A DNA stretch of 64,000 nucleotides, from assembly GCA_038277395.1 (NCBI GenBank), contig CM076194.1, forward strand, positions 112,619,417-112,683,416. Reading direction: 5' to 3'. Positions 32,469 through 43,900 of the stretch are shown here, one piece after another. Each line of letters starts with the position of its first letter. Within the stretch, counting starts at the first letter, position 1. Below the pieces are notes generated by a model. That model ran no database searches. It was given only the letters and a program-made list of their open reading frames with translations, and was not told the origin of the DNA. The position numbers and the translations under genes are program-made. Source of the stretch: Dryocosmus kuriphilus. Lineage: Eukaryota; Arthropoda; Insecta; Hymenoptera; Cynipidae.

Positions 32469-35400
32469 TTAGGCCATCCCAGACCTCTTGATGAAGCTCA
32501 GAATGTAGCCTACATGTAGCGTTGAGATGTCCCCAGGTTCCATGAAATGATCCCCGAGGACTTCTTTCCGAAGTCCAGCGAGAGCTGGACATTGGCATAA
32601 GACGTGCAGAGACTTTTCATCATCTCTGCCGCATTTCCTGCACACTGTTGTGGGACTAATTCTCATCTTGTGCTTGTGGTAATTCATATGGTTGTGCCCT
32701 GTGAGCATCTGAACCATGATTTTTGTTTCTCTCTTGGGTAACTTCAGGATCCCCATGGCCCTATCCATCCTGCACTCCTTTTCAGGATGGCCTTAGCCAT
32801 CGTAATCCCTTAGTGTTTTCCCTGTACTCCATGTGCTTTTCTCGGATCCAGTTTTTAATGCCCATTCCCGTGCAACACGACGCCAGTCCCAGTACCGGAT
32901 CCGGGCCTATGTATCTTTGTGTTGACTCTTTCTTTGCCAACTGGTCCGCTTTCTCGTTTCCCTTAATCCCTTTGTGACCAAGGACCCACATGAGGGTCAC
33001 GTTATTTTTCTCTGCCAGCTGGTTTAATGCCTTTTTGCATTCCGAAACCAGTTCTGATCTTATGTCTGGTTTGCCAACTGCAGTCAGTATTGCTTGGCTG
33101 TCCGAACAGATCGTGATCTGTCTGCCAACCGCATTTTCTTCTAAGAGTGTTTCAGCGCAGCGAAGTACCGCTAAGGCCTCCGCCTGAAATACGGTGGCGT
33201 GCAGTCCAAGTGGGATTTCCATCCTCTTTCTTCTAACGCTGTCGACAATTTCAGCTCCTGTACCCCCTTCTCCCTTGGAGATGTTTGTATACCAGATTTC
33301 CCCTTGAGGGAATGGGTCACCTTCCGCTAGCCACGCTTACATTTTTGGGATAATGCCTCTAAAAGCTTTGGTGAAATTGAAGCGTATTGTTATTTTGTCT
33401 TGTCTCATTCCTAGGAATGGTATTGTACTGATGTCCTTCGGGAGCCTTGTGTGCTTAGACCCCCGGTCCATCTTTTTGCGCTTACCAATCGGCCCATACC
33501 TCGCGCCTCCGCGGCAGTTATCGCCACGTGGAGTGGTTCTTCGCAAAGCAAGAAGGACAAAGCGGCTGTGGGCGTAGTCCTCATTGTCCCCGTCACCCCT
33601 CTAAACGCTAGCGTTTGCAGTCGTTGCAGTCTCCTCTGCATCGTTTTGAGTTCCGCTCGTGGCCACCAGACAACTGTTGCGTACAGAATCCTTGGTTTAA
33701 GGACAGCGGAGTAGAGCCATGCTATCATTTTTGGTCCTAAACTCCATGTAAGTCCGAAGACCCTTCTGCATATCCAAAAAGTCGTGGTGAACCTCCTACA
33801 TTGCGTTTCCAGATGCTTCGCATAGTTCAATCTACTATCCAGGATAACTCGCAGATACCTAACCGAATCTGAGGTCGTTAGCATCCTTTTGCGGAACGCG
33901 GGAGCCTCGACCTTCGGTATTTTGTACTTCCTCGAGAAGATTACCAAACTTATCTTCTCCGGGTTAACCGAGAGCCCTGAGTTATCACACCAGACCTCAA
34001 CTATGTGCAGCGCCGAATTTGTCAGCCCCATCAGTATGTCTAGATGAGTCCCCCTGACTAGGATAACAAAGTCATCCGCGGAGCCTTAGATATAATACCC
34101 TTTTTCATTCAGCCACCGCAGAAGGCAGTCGACCATGATGCACCACAGGAGGGGTGACAGCACTCCCCCCTGTGGGCAACCCGTGGTGCCACTCCCCCAA
34201 CCCGGCCTGTGCCCCATCTGGTTTTAAGATACCTCCCTTGCAGCATGCTTTGTATCCAGCTCACCAGATGGTTAGGCACGCCGCACTTCGCGGCCTCTCG
34301 ACCGATGACTTCTGAGGGGGTGTTAATGAAGGTACCCTCTATATTCAAGAACGTGCCCAACGCGTACCCTCCCTGTTCTAGCTGCTGTTCCACTTTAGCC
34401 ACTACGGCATGTAGCGCAGTTTCTACCGAGCAGCCCGTCTGGAAGGCGTGCTCTCCTTTGTGCAGTGGTGAGGTTACCAGAACCTCATCCCTGATATGTT
34501 TCTCGACCAGACTCTCTATCGTCTTCAAGATAAAAGACGTTAAGCTGATCGGCCTGAAATCCTTTGTAGCAGTGTAGCCCTCCTTCCCTGGTTTGGGAAG
34601 AAACACCACTCAGCCGCTTTTCCATGCCGTAGGCACGTATTTAAGGGCAATACTGGCCCTAAACAGTTTCGTCAGCGGGGCGACGACACATTCCAGGCCC
34701 TTCTGCAAGAGCACCGGGAATACCCCATCCGACCCCGGTGATTTATAGGGGCAGAAGGACTTTATAGCCCATTCTACCTTCCTACTGTCCACGACCTTTG
34801 CTTCGAATTGCCAATCGGCCTTCTCCCTCCTCCAGCCCGAGCAATTCTCTTCCTGGTCGGTTTGAAGTCGCTGAAAGCCAGGGAAGTGCACCTTCATCAG
34901 GCGATTCAGGCTTGCTTCTTCGTCCTCCGCAAGCTCGCCGTTTTCGAGCCTAATAAGTTCGAGGCGAGCCTCTGGGTTTTTCGCCAGGATCTTATGAAGC
35001 CTAGCTGTACCCGAGATGTCTTTCGTGTCCTCGCAGAAGTCAGCCCAGCCATCTCGTTTATAAATCCTAATTTTCTCCTTATGGTCAGTTTGAGCCTTTT
35101 TATACTTGTCCCAATCTGACGGGAGTTTAGTCTTATTTGCCCTATTACACAACGCTCTAGTCTTCTTCCGGAGCCTTTCTAGGTGGTTGTTCCACCACTC
35201 GGCCCCTTTCCTAGATTTTATTGTGCTCATAGGGCAGTTGTTCTCATAAGATGTAGTCAGTGCTCTCCGTAGGAAATCCGCAGCATGCTCCAGCTCATCT
35301 ATGGTTCCGTACCTCGTGGGAAAATCCACGAGTTTGCCTTTGAGTTCCTCTTTATAGGATTCCCAATGTGTATTCCTGGGGTTTCTAATCTTTGACACCT

Positions 35401-35928
35401 CCGGTTTTCTAAGATCCATATGGAACAGGATATATTTATGGTCCGATAGAGTCTCCTCGTCAGAGAATCTCCATCCCACTATCCTGCTCCTTAGTGCTTC
35501 CGAGCATATAGTCAAGTCGAGAACCTCACTCCTGTTTTTGTTTTTGGAATGTGGGAGTATTACCTCGATTGAGTATCTCCAGCTCGGTTCCAGCCAGATA
35601 TTCTATTAGCTCTCTACCCCTGCCATTGATGTTCGTGCTCCCCCACACCACATCGTGAGCGTTCGCATCACAACCCAACAACAGAGGGATTTTATTCTCC
35701 TGACAGTGCCGCAAAAGGACACACACCTCCCTGGGAGACGGTGCCTGGGAAATACGCCGAGGCGACATATACCTCGAATCTTTCTCCCCTACTGCCCTTT
35801 GGAGCCGTCCCCTTTTGGGGATTAGCTATGGAAATAACAAAACTACTCCCTGCAGAGCGCTGCTTGCAGGGAGAGGGCCTGAATACTATGGGATTCGACC
35901 TGGGATCCCATAGCCTCCGTTCCGACAC
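32469..35928 (-). pseudogene. LINE 2 polyprotein (EN-RT-RNase H-Zn knuckle), multiply broken
   Basis: From right to left: an endonuclease (VYVASAYFPGT, then LLLGCDANAHDVVWGSTNIN and LNRGNTPTF, 35880-35530); a linker and RT N-terminus (35515-34610, with SPGSDGVFPVLLQKG); and RT core pieces (34609-34109 with KDFRPISLTSFILKTIE and HAFQTGCSVETAL). The motif C region near 34070 reads SADD instead of YADD beside an in-frame TAA. The thumb follows (34031-33411). RNase H is at 33222-32782 (EALAVLRCAETLL, ICSDSQAILTAV, WVLGHKGIKGNEKADQLAK). The C-terminal CRKCGRDDEKSLHVLCQC is at 32768-32469. Each junction has a stop or frameshift. It is inactive. Confidence 0.9.
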
Positions 35929-36268
35929 CTCCTTTTAAAATCCGCCATGCCCGTCTCGATTGAGAGAGGCAAGCCGGATTGTTCAAGGATTTGGTAACCT
36001 TGGTGCCATTCAGCTTTCGGCACTGCGGTCACATCTTAGCTTGGGGGCATGGGAACCCGCGCCCCCGACATTGCAGGTGGTTTTGCCAATCCCCCTTGGA
36101 AGAACCGCTTCTTAGTTAGAATCCCGCAGATCAGAGGCCTCTGGTTCCCCAGAGCGGCCGCATCTCGCGATACAGTCACTCTGGTTCCCCTACTCAGGGT
36201 CTCCCGTCCGATTAGACCCCTAAGCCCCCCCCCCCCACCATCTACAAGGTCATGCGATCTCTAGGGAG

Positions 36269-37171
36269 GGTGTATAATGGCTTACTGGTGTATAATAATT
36301 TTCGCTGGTTGAGCCGCGGTAACGTGCTTCAAAAATTTGTTTATTGTTTGGAAGAAATCAGGCTGTTTTTACAAACTGAGGGAAAAATTGAACACACACA
36401 ATTAATGCATGTTATGTGCCTTTTAAAATTAATGTTTTTCACAGACTTGTGCCAGCATTTCAATGAATTGAACGTAAATTTTCAAGGCCCAAATAAAACG
36501 ATTATTGTCATGATAGATCTCATTCGTGCTTTTGAAGGCTAAAATTGCAGGTTTACAGTTACGATATTGCTACTAAAGACTACAAGTATTTCCCAAACTT
36601 AAAGAAATCCACCAGAGATTTAGATTTACATGAAAAACCAGACGAAGAAAAAGTCACTGGCGAGTTTAATTTGGCAATTCACTCATCAATCGAAGCATCT
36701 TCAGCAAGGTTTTGTCAGTTCAGAGAAGTATCGGTAACATCCAAATTTATTATGTATCCTGATGTGACTTCAATGGGTAAATTAAACTTGTCTAAATTTG
36801 ATTGGTTGGAGATTAAAGAAATTGAAATTCAGCTGATTGACTTCAAGTCTAGTTCAATATGGATTCAGAAATTTATCGAATTAAGGAAAAAGTTAGAATT
36901 AAATGAAATAAAAAGACTATCGGGCAACATGAGTGAAAATGCCAATACTAAAATTATGGAAACGTGGAATTCAATTCCAGACACATCTAGTTGTCTGAAA
37001 AAGCTGGATTTCGCTATTTTAACAATATTTTTTTCTACCTGTGCTTGTGAGTCATTATTTTCAGAAATGAATAACATTAAAAGTTCGCATCGAAACCGTT
37101 TGTCAGACGACTCCAGTTCAGCTTGCATTCTGCTAAAAGTAACAAAGTATGAGCCTAATATAAGGTTTTGA
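36269..37171 (+). pseudogene. hAT 2 transposase, C-terminal half
   Basis: After the LINE the same protein resumes with NNFRWLSRGNVLQKF and the helical region. It then shifts frame near 36541 and runs to 37171. The end carries the hAT dimerisation block CACESLFSEMNNIKSSHRNR. The presence of both halves on either side of a target duplication shows that the LINE inserted into an existing transposase gene. Confidence 0.85.
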
Positions 37172-37418
37172 GCATCTAATTTGCAACAGCAGAAATCACA
37201 CTAACTTTCTCTTTTATTTAAATAAACTGAAACAATAAATATTCCGATTACTACATTAATTTCTGGCCACAAATAAAGAGTTTTGAGTTAATAGCATCTA
37301 GTTTTATTTTTTGTACATTAAATCACTAAGTCAAGACTCTTTGACGGCACGCCATGGCGAAATTATTGTTTTTTGTATAAAAAATGGCACGTTCACCAAT
37401 AAAGGTTCGCCATCCCTG

Positions 37419-38508
37419 GTACAAAATATACTATTCTAATTATTATATTACAATAATATACTATAATTGAAGTAAAATTAAAATAAATTTTAATAGTAAC
37501 TGCGAAACTGGAGTTTTCCAGCCTTCTCTCTCTTTTTACGATAAATATAATTTGGAATTAGAAATATCTCGAATGAATTTCTCTGCAACAGAAGCATAGT
37601 ATTCCAATTTTACGGAAGTTCTTGTAGTTTAGAAACTTCTACGAAATACATAAAATTATTTAATTTGTTTTTCATACTGCATGGAGACAAAATGTGACTA
37701 TAATAGCAAGAACGCTTGTCATGCTTTTGTAGCAGATTTCATTCCTGTTAGCCTAGTGAAAAATTCAGGCACTTTAAATAGGAATCCCTTCATGCTTAAA
37801 AAATACAAAGTTTCTTGAGTTGAGAGCAGTTGTTCCGTGCGAGAATAGCTTGAACTTCGGCTTGCTATGGTTGTAACAAACTCATCCTATTTCAGCAAGA
37901 GTTCCCTTGCTACCAAGCCACGTGCAGCGCCGGTACGCGTGGTCTAACATCTCCTTTGCAAGAGAGTATCTTGTTGAAATAGGATGAGTTTTTTGTAACC
38001 ACAGGCAGGGACCATTGCTCTGACAGCATATGACTAGCAATAATCTCACACGTGCTTGACGCTTTTATAGTAAAAGACATTCCGTGCTAAAAATTCATTT
38101 GTTAACGTCAATATTGGTAGAACTTCATACGAATTTCGCACATTCAAGATCCGTGCTTTAATAGGAAGAGTTCAATTTACTACAATAGTCAGATTTTTTT
38201 TCCGTGTGACATGGATATTTTAAGCAATTCGGACATAATCGGTGATCTTTTCCGACTCAATGACTCAACTGCAGGAGGCTGGTTCCCTACTCATTTGCCT
38301 TCAGATTCATTTCCCTTCTCTTTCTTTTCCAATAACCGAAGTTTTCTTGTATGGGAGTAACAACGTGACTGTACGTACCACATTGTGACGAATTTGCTAA
38401 ATATTTCAGACAGCGATTTCTAATTGTGGAAAAACTTCTTTGCTTGTAGTTTGTAGTCGGGTCTATACTTTAAACAATGAATAATACAAAATATAATATA
38501 GCCTCGGA
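37419..38508. other. AT-rich spacer with one foldback
   Basis: No gene was recognised between hAT 2 and the Polinton. A compact foldback sits at about 37866-38000: AACTCATCCTATTTCAGCAAG faces CTTGTTGAAATAGGATGAGTT around a GC-rich loop. Confidence 0.6.
37866..38000. repeat. 135-bp foldback element
   Basis: Arms of about 45 bases around ACTCATCCTATTTC/GAAATAGGATGAGT. The loop, CCACGTGCAGCGCCGGTACG and neighbours, is GC-rich. It is probably a MITE-like insertion. No target duplication is obvious. Confidence 0.65.
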
Positions 38509-38599
38509 AGTAATATAGCAAGGGGCTTCTGCGGCAGCACGGCAAGCTTCGCGCTGCTGCTGAAAGATGGGGCCAATACTCCCTCAGTGGTTTGTGTCC

Positions 38600-38850
38600 G
38601 TGGTAAGTTATCGACAGTCGGTATTACTCTCGGTCGGTAAGGTACGGCTTCTGAATCCAATAAAAACATGGAAATTTGTTACCATCAGCCGGTAAGGTGG
38701 GAATCTGCGTCAGGAGTTACCATCAGCCGGCAAGATAGGAATCTGGAGTGGCTGTTACCGTCAGTTAGGAAGGTAGTTAGTTACCATCAATCGGTAAGGT
38801 AGAAATCTGTTACGTATGAAATAAATTATTTAACGTTAGTCGATAAGGAA
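38600..38850. repeat. minisatellite in the left Polinton end
   Basis: About six imperfect units of TTACCATCAGCCGGTAAGGT plus 15-20 variable bases. The inverted counterpart lies at 58440-58590. The unit has internal dyad character (TTACC...GGTAA). It is possibly a binding-site array for replication or integration factors, which is inference only. Confidence 0.75.
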
Positions 38851-39322
38851 GGGCTCTGTTTCAGACTTCATGCGTCTAGAATTGACGTCGTTCATGTCCG
38901 TACTATGCTTATTTTAGTACGTAGTAGCTAGAGACACGATATCTCACACCCTTACCCTACGAACTTATTATGGGGATTCCTAGCTTCTAAACAGGTTTCA
39001 ACAAGCAATTTCTCGATATGAAGAAAGAAAAAAATACTTACCTGTAAATCGCAGTAGAGTGTGAAATCCATCGTTGTTGTTTGAAGAAACAAAGCGGAAA
39101 ATGTACAACTTATCCATTAATAAAATACTTACCTGTAATTGAACGAAAAAAAGTTAACAGTATCCCATCAATGTTTCAACGTAGAAATTCAACCCATCGA
39201 TGTGCTGAAAATCCATCGATGAAATTTGCGCAAAGCGGAAAGAAACGCAGTTTCTCTCTTATACATAAATTAAGGTAAAAAGCATCAGAAGCTAACTTTT
39301 CTCTCTTATCTATAAACTAAAA

Positions 39323-39660
39323 TTAAGTAATAAGTATACATAGGCATTTTATCGGTGAATATTTTAATTTATTATACACACAAAAATACAAAGTTTTTTT
39401 AGTCATCATGTTGAAATTCGAACATGTTGTATTTACCACCAAAGTAGTAAAATAAAAGTTTTTTCTCCTGGGCAGCAATTTCCAGTTTCGAAATGTTTCC
39501 GTGTCCAAAATTTTGTTCATTCGGTTAGGTTTGTAGAATAACATCTCGTTGTCCAACTCAGCCATGAATTTTGTTCCATACTTCGTTTGTACTTTCATGA
39601 TTTTTGAAACAGCATATTTTTTCTTTACTATAATCTTCTCCGTTGTGTGTATGCTCGATG
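39323..39660 (-). pseudogene. left-end copy of the terminal-repeat gene, start codon deleted
   Basis: The minus strand encodes the C-terminal 70 or so residues of the protein whose intact copy is at 57549-57824 (shared KVQTKYGTKFMAELDNEM and NRMNKILDTETF). Comparing the two copies shows that about 70 bases, covering the ATG and the first 24 codons, are missing here between GGAGAAGAT and TATAGTAAAG. The promoter and 5' leader upstream remain. There is also a late frame change after ETF. This copy cannot make the protein. Confidence 0.8.
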
Positions 39661-39679
39661 ATAGACTGAAGCCTCCTAC

Positions 39680-39760
39680 AATCCTATACTACTTTTATAG
39701 ACTAGTATCCCCACTCTAACTACATTCGAGAATGTTCTAGAAGATCGACGTGTTTCGACA
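39680..39760 (-). promoter_or_regulatory. outward promoter of left end: TATA, initiator, four-unit heat-shock element
   Basis: Read on the minus strand: the heat-shock element occupies 39725-39742 with alternating TTCnnGAAnnTTCnnGAA, all twelve core bases perfect. CTATAAAAG follows near 39691-39699 and GGCTTCAGTCTATC near 39661-39675. The layout mirrors 57439-57518 in the right end. Confidence 0.8.
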
Positions 39761-39845
39761 AGTTTCGACACGTTTAAACAAGACGATGCACACTTCGACA
39801 AGTTTCGACAAGTTGCGCAAGATGAGGCAACAATTTCTCGCGCCA

Positions 39846-40047
39846 GAATGTTCTAGAAGGTTACATTGCGCAACGATTTTTCGCGCCAGAATGTTCTAGA
39901 ATCGACACGTTTCGACAAGTTTCGACACGTTACACAAGATGATGCAATGTTGCGCAATATGATGCAATAATTTCTCGTGCCAGAATGTTCTAGATGGTTA
40001 GATTGCACAACGTTGCGCAAGATGATGCAGCGAGTTCGAGAAGATTC
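39846..40047. promoter_or_regulatory. heat-shock-element cluster of the left end
   Basis: Perfect GAAnnTTCnnGAA cores lie at 39846-39858 and 39889-39901. A slightly damaged one is at 39983-39995 (last GAA is GAT). A perfect TTCnnGAAnnTTC is at 40035-40047. They sit in a tandemly repetitive region with CGCGCCAGAATGTTCTAGAA, TTTCGACAAGTTTCGACACG and GCGCAAGATGATGCAA units, between the two opposing TATA boxes. Confidence 0.8.
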
Positions 40048-40075
40048 TGGTAGGGGAATCCCTCCAGAAGTAGTT

Positions 40076-40083
40076 TATAAAAG
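40076..40083 (+). promoter_or_regulatory. inward TATA box of left end
   Basis: TATAAAAG lies 28 bases after a perfect TTCnnGAAnnTTC heat-shock core (40035-40047). Transcription would start about 30 bases further on, near 40106, and run towards the polymerase gene. The right end has the inverted equivalent at about 57090-57097. Confidence 0.75.
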
Positions 40084-40241
40084 CGAGAGTGGAACGGAGC
40101 GCAGAAGGGTTCTGTTCCAGACTACATACCTCGAGAATTGATGTGCTTCTTGTCCGTGCTAAAGTTTATTTTAGTACGCAATAGCTATAGACACGATATC
40201 CCCACCCTTACCCACTTCTCTCAACCATAAGCATGTAGAAA

Positions 40242-40264
40242 TGCAGTCTCTCTCTCTCTCTCTC
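40242..40264. repeat. (CT)n tract in the left end
   Basis: About 11 CT units (AG on the other strand), matched by (AG)n at about 56903-56925 in the right end. (CT)n tracts are binding sites for GAGA factor, which accompanies heat-shock promoters in flies. The functional link here is inference. Confidence 0.8.
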
Positions 40265-40559
40265 CTACGAATACTCTAGGTGACGTATTATGGATATTCC
40301 CAGCTTCTAGACAGGCTTCAACAAACAATTTCTCGACATGATGGTAAAAACAAATACTTACCTGTAAATCGTAGTAGAGTGTGAAATCCATCGTTGTTGC
40401 TTGAAGGAACGCAACGGAAAATGAGCAACTTATTCATAAATGAAGAAAACTAAGTTAATGGGTTAATGGGAGTGAAGTGGAGTGCTGTCAGTTCAGCGTT
40501 GTCTGTCAAGTGTTTCACATTGAGCGAAGAAAATCTCCAGTGCAGTTTTTGTGAACTTT

Positions 40560-40830
40560 ACTATTGACTGGCGAAATAAGGATAGTGCATTTAAAGATAA
40601 AGCGAAAAGTGCATAACTGCAGTTTCTTATGGACTGCAGAAAGAAACCAGAAGTGCAGTTTGTGTTATGGACTTTGAAAGGAGGAATAGTGACTGGTGAA
40701 ATAAGGATAGTGCATTTAAAGACAAAGCGAAAAGTGCAGTTTTAACATAACTGCACTGTTGAAGGAAACCATAAGTGCAGTTTGTGTTATGGACTTTACT
40801 AGTGTTATGGAATGACTTTAAAGATATTGT
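40560..40830. repeat. 125-bp tandem duplication upstream of polymerase gene
   Basis: GACTGG(C/T)GAAATAAGGATAGTGCATTTAAAGA starts near 40566 and again near 40691. GTGCAGTTTGTGTTATGGACTTT is also present twice. The duplicated leader lies between the inner border of the left terminal repeat and the polymerase ATG. No long frame runs through it. Confidence 0.8.
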
Positions 40831-40926
40831 TGATAGTGACTTTACTATTAAGAAAATCTCCAGTGCAGTTTTTTTTAACTTTACTATTGACCGGTATTTC
40901 TGTCTGTGAATAGAAACTCCGTCAAA

Positions 40927-43900
40927 ATGATACTCGACGAGTGTGTAAATCTTGTTCCGGATATAGAGGATGCGTTAAGCTTGATGGAATCATACGGATG
41001 CACACCTCTTGACAAAGCGAAAAAGTGGAAAGACGAGTACTCACTTTGTCCAAAGATAGTTAGGAGAGAACGTAGAAGAAAAACACCACCGCAGAGTTCA
41101 GGCGAATACCAAAAATGTCTAAATATAATTGAGAAGCTCGCATGCTTGGAGGTTCGCTTCGATGTATTAGATAAGAAAGGAGGAGGAGATTTGCAAGGAA
41201 AATCCGATGACATCGATAATCGTGTCAAATGGCTGGATGTCGACAAAGCGTTCAATGCTCGCATTAAAATGTGTGTAGTGGCAAATCTAGTACACAAGAA
41301 TGCTCTTGCTTTCTTAGGCGATGCACAACGTCTATTTATTTCATATGTGAGCAAGGATATACGGCACCATAAATCACTAATGATAAACACTGTCCTTCTT
41401 GCCTATTATACAAAGATTGGCAAAGGCAAGCCCGATGATAGGAACTTTAAATCAAAGAACGTAGCCTTATATTATACGATTGATTTAAAATTATGGTTTG
41501 AAACCTATGTTAGGTACCCGTTCCTCAAAGAAATGGAGAGATTTTGAGGAGAACGACCCTGGGTGGATCCTTCACTCCATAATAAAACTTTCGGTCAACA
41601 TCAACAAGTTGAATCCAATTAAGGCAGGTTCCTACGTTGATCTTCCACCATCGATCAAGGAAAAGAAAGCTTGTGTGAACATACAAAACGACTATGACAA
41701 CGAGTGCTTCAAGTGGGCACTACTCTCAGCCTTACACCCACCTAACAAGAATGACATCGCTAAACGTGTATCCAGCTATCAACAATACAAAGGTGAACTG
41801 GATATTTCCGACATCAGTTTTCCAGTTGCACTCAAGAATGTGAAAAGGTTCGAGTAGAAGAACCAAATCTCTGTGAATGTCTACGACCTTACTAAGTAGA
41901 GTGAAAATAAATTCACAGTGGTGCCACTTCACTTCACCTCACAAGAAAGAGACACGCACGTAAATCTTCTTCGTGTGGAGGAAGATTATGTTTGTGTGGA
42001 TGGTAAAGAAGAAGGAGAAGAAGAAGGACCAAGAACCTTCAATTTTCACTGCGTTTGGATTAGGGACCTATCGCGATTGGTTTCTAGTCAACTGTAAAAA
42101 AGTTGCAGAAAAAAGTTCGTTTGTGACCGGTGCTTGCACTACTTTATCAAAATGGAAAAACTGGAAGCACACATCGAAGATTGTGTGAAACTAAATGACT
42201 GTAGAGTGGTGCTTCCAGAACTCGGGAGGAAAATTGTTGAATTTAAGAAATTTAAGAATCGAGAGCAAGCTCCTTTCATCATATACGCGGATTGTAAGTC
42301 CCTTTTGATACCCGTAAATGATGAAAGAGCAGAAAGATCCTCGAATACTGAGGTCTTTGAAAGACACGAGGTCTTCAATATTCGCTACATGTTCAAGTGC
42401 TGTTATGATGATAAACTGTCTTTGTAGGAGTCATGTCCGGACAATGTGGAGCCAGCAAAGTGGTTTGCTGAGCAGTTGCTCAAAATTACCCAGAAATGTG
42501 ACAAGATTTTGGCATCTCCAGTTCCAATGCAGGAATTGTCATTTGAGGAACAAGTAGCCTTTATAGATGCCAAAACTTTTCACATTTGTCAGAAAGCATT
42601 ACATCCTCCAATGAAGAAGTTACATGATCATTATCACTTGACAGGTAAGTACCGTGGTCCTGCGCATGAGTATTGCAACTTATCATATCAGGACTCAAGC
42701 ACCATACCTGTTGCGTTTCATAATCTGAGGGGGTATAACGCTCACTTTATCATTCATAACATTGCCACACAATTTGAGGGAAGAGTTAAAGTTCTTGCGC
42801 TCAATAAGAAAAAGTACATTTCCTTCACAAAGTACGTTCAAGAAACTCAGATAAAATTTAGATTCATCGATTCATTTAGATTCATGGCCTCTTCCCTAGA
42901 GAAGTTAGCGTCATACCTCACCGACTACAAAATTGTCAGTGCAGTGTTTGCCGGTGTTGAGATGGAGAAAATTGAGCTTCTCATGAGGAAGGGTGTTCTA
43001 CCCTATGAATACCTGGACTCGAAGGACAGACTCAATGAAACCGAGAGCTTCCAACAAAAGAAAAATTTTACAGCACACTGAATAATTCGGCAATATCGGA
43101 CGAAGATTATGCACATGCACAACAGGTATGGTGTGCATTTAACACCAAGACACTCAGCCAGTACGTCAGTCTATACATGAAAACTGACATTCTGCTTTTG
43201 GCTGACATTTTCGAAAGCTTCTGAGAACAGTGTCTCGACGCTTACGACTTGGATCCAGCACACTACTACAAACACTCCTGGGTTGACATGGGATGCAATG
43301 CTCAAATATTCAAATGTAAGATTAGAACTCCTCACCGATGCTGTAATGATGTCGATGATTGAGCAATGCAAAAGAGGTGGTGTAAGTCAATGCTCCAATC
43401 GTTATGCCATTGCCAATAACAAATACATGCCAGCGTTCAACAAAGATGGGGAGATTATCTACATTGAAAATTTACACAAAAATAACCTGTACGGTTGGGC
43501 GATGGAACTGCCCCTCCCTTACGGTGTATTCGAGTGGGTTACGAATTTGCAAAATTATGATTTCAACATTCCAGACGATTCACCCTTTAGCTACATTCTG
43601 AAAGTAGATTTGGACTATCCCGCGGAACTTCATGACAAGCATAATGACTTGCCGTTTTGCCCAGAACACTCGAATCCACCGGGGTCCAGCCAGGAGAAGC
43701 TCCAAACTACCTTCCTGCCGAAACGAAAGTACGCTCTCCATTATCGTGCTCTGAAAAATGCATTAGCCCATGGACTGAAACTTGTCCAAATTCAGAGAGC
43801 CTTGAAATTCAATTAATCTACATGGTTGAAAAGTTACATTGATTTTAATACTGCATTGAGGACTAACGCTAAAAAACGAGTTTGAAAAGAATCTCTTCAA

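Larger units (their letters stand above)
31981..36268 (-). mobile_element. LINE 2: I/LOA-type non-LTR retrotransposon with RNase H, 15-bp target duplication
   Basis: GGTGTATAATGGCTT occurs at 31966-31980 and again at 36269-36283, bracketing a GC-rich minus-strand element. Because the element is on the minus strand, its 3' tail is at the left boundary: T5 followed by a run of Gs here, so A5 preceded by Cs on the coding strand. Domains run endonuclease, reverse transcriptase, RNase H, then a Cys/His motif. RNase H and its order place it in the I-group LINEs (I, LOA, R1-related). Exact clade needs a phylogeny. Confidence 0.92.
30694..37418 (+). mobile_element. hAT transposon 2 (BED finger, GTF2IRD2/ZBED-like), split by LINE 2
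   Basis: The left end CAGTGATGGCGAACC (30694) and right end GGTTCGCCATCCCTG (to 37418) are terminal inverted repeats with one mismatch. Both match the CAGGGATGGCGAACC ends of a widespread hAT group. The flanking 8 bases are GTACGTAG and GTACAAAA, a decayed target duplication sharing 5 of 8 bases. The transposase is broken and carries a 4.3-kb LINE insertion at 31981-36268. Without it the element would be about 2.4 kb, typical for this type. Confidence 0.9.
38509..40465. repeat. Polinton left terminal inverted repeat, 1.96 kb
   Basis: Its reverse complement is found at 56700-58689. The order from the outside is: a GC-rich stretch with CAGCACGGCAAGCTTCGCGC, an array of TTACCATCAGTCGGTAAGG units (38600-38850), a segment with AG|GTAAGT sites, the decayed copy of a small gene (minus strand, 39323-39660), a TATA/heat-shock-element region (39680-40090), a CT repeat, and the inner border at AACTAAGTTAATGGGTTA. 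Part of the repeat (about 340 bp) is itself duplicated within each arm. Confidence 0.93.

Noticed and set aside
36049..36264. Pro/Arg-rich 71-codon plus frame near the LINE 2 5' end
   Set aside because: It lies antisense to the LINE 2 leader, ends in a C-run, and spans the insertion junction region. Not credible as a gene.
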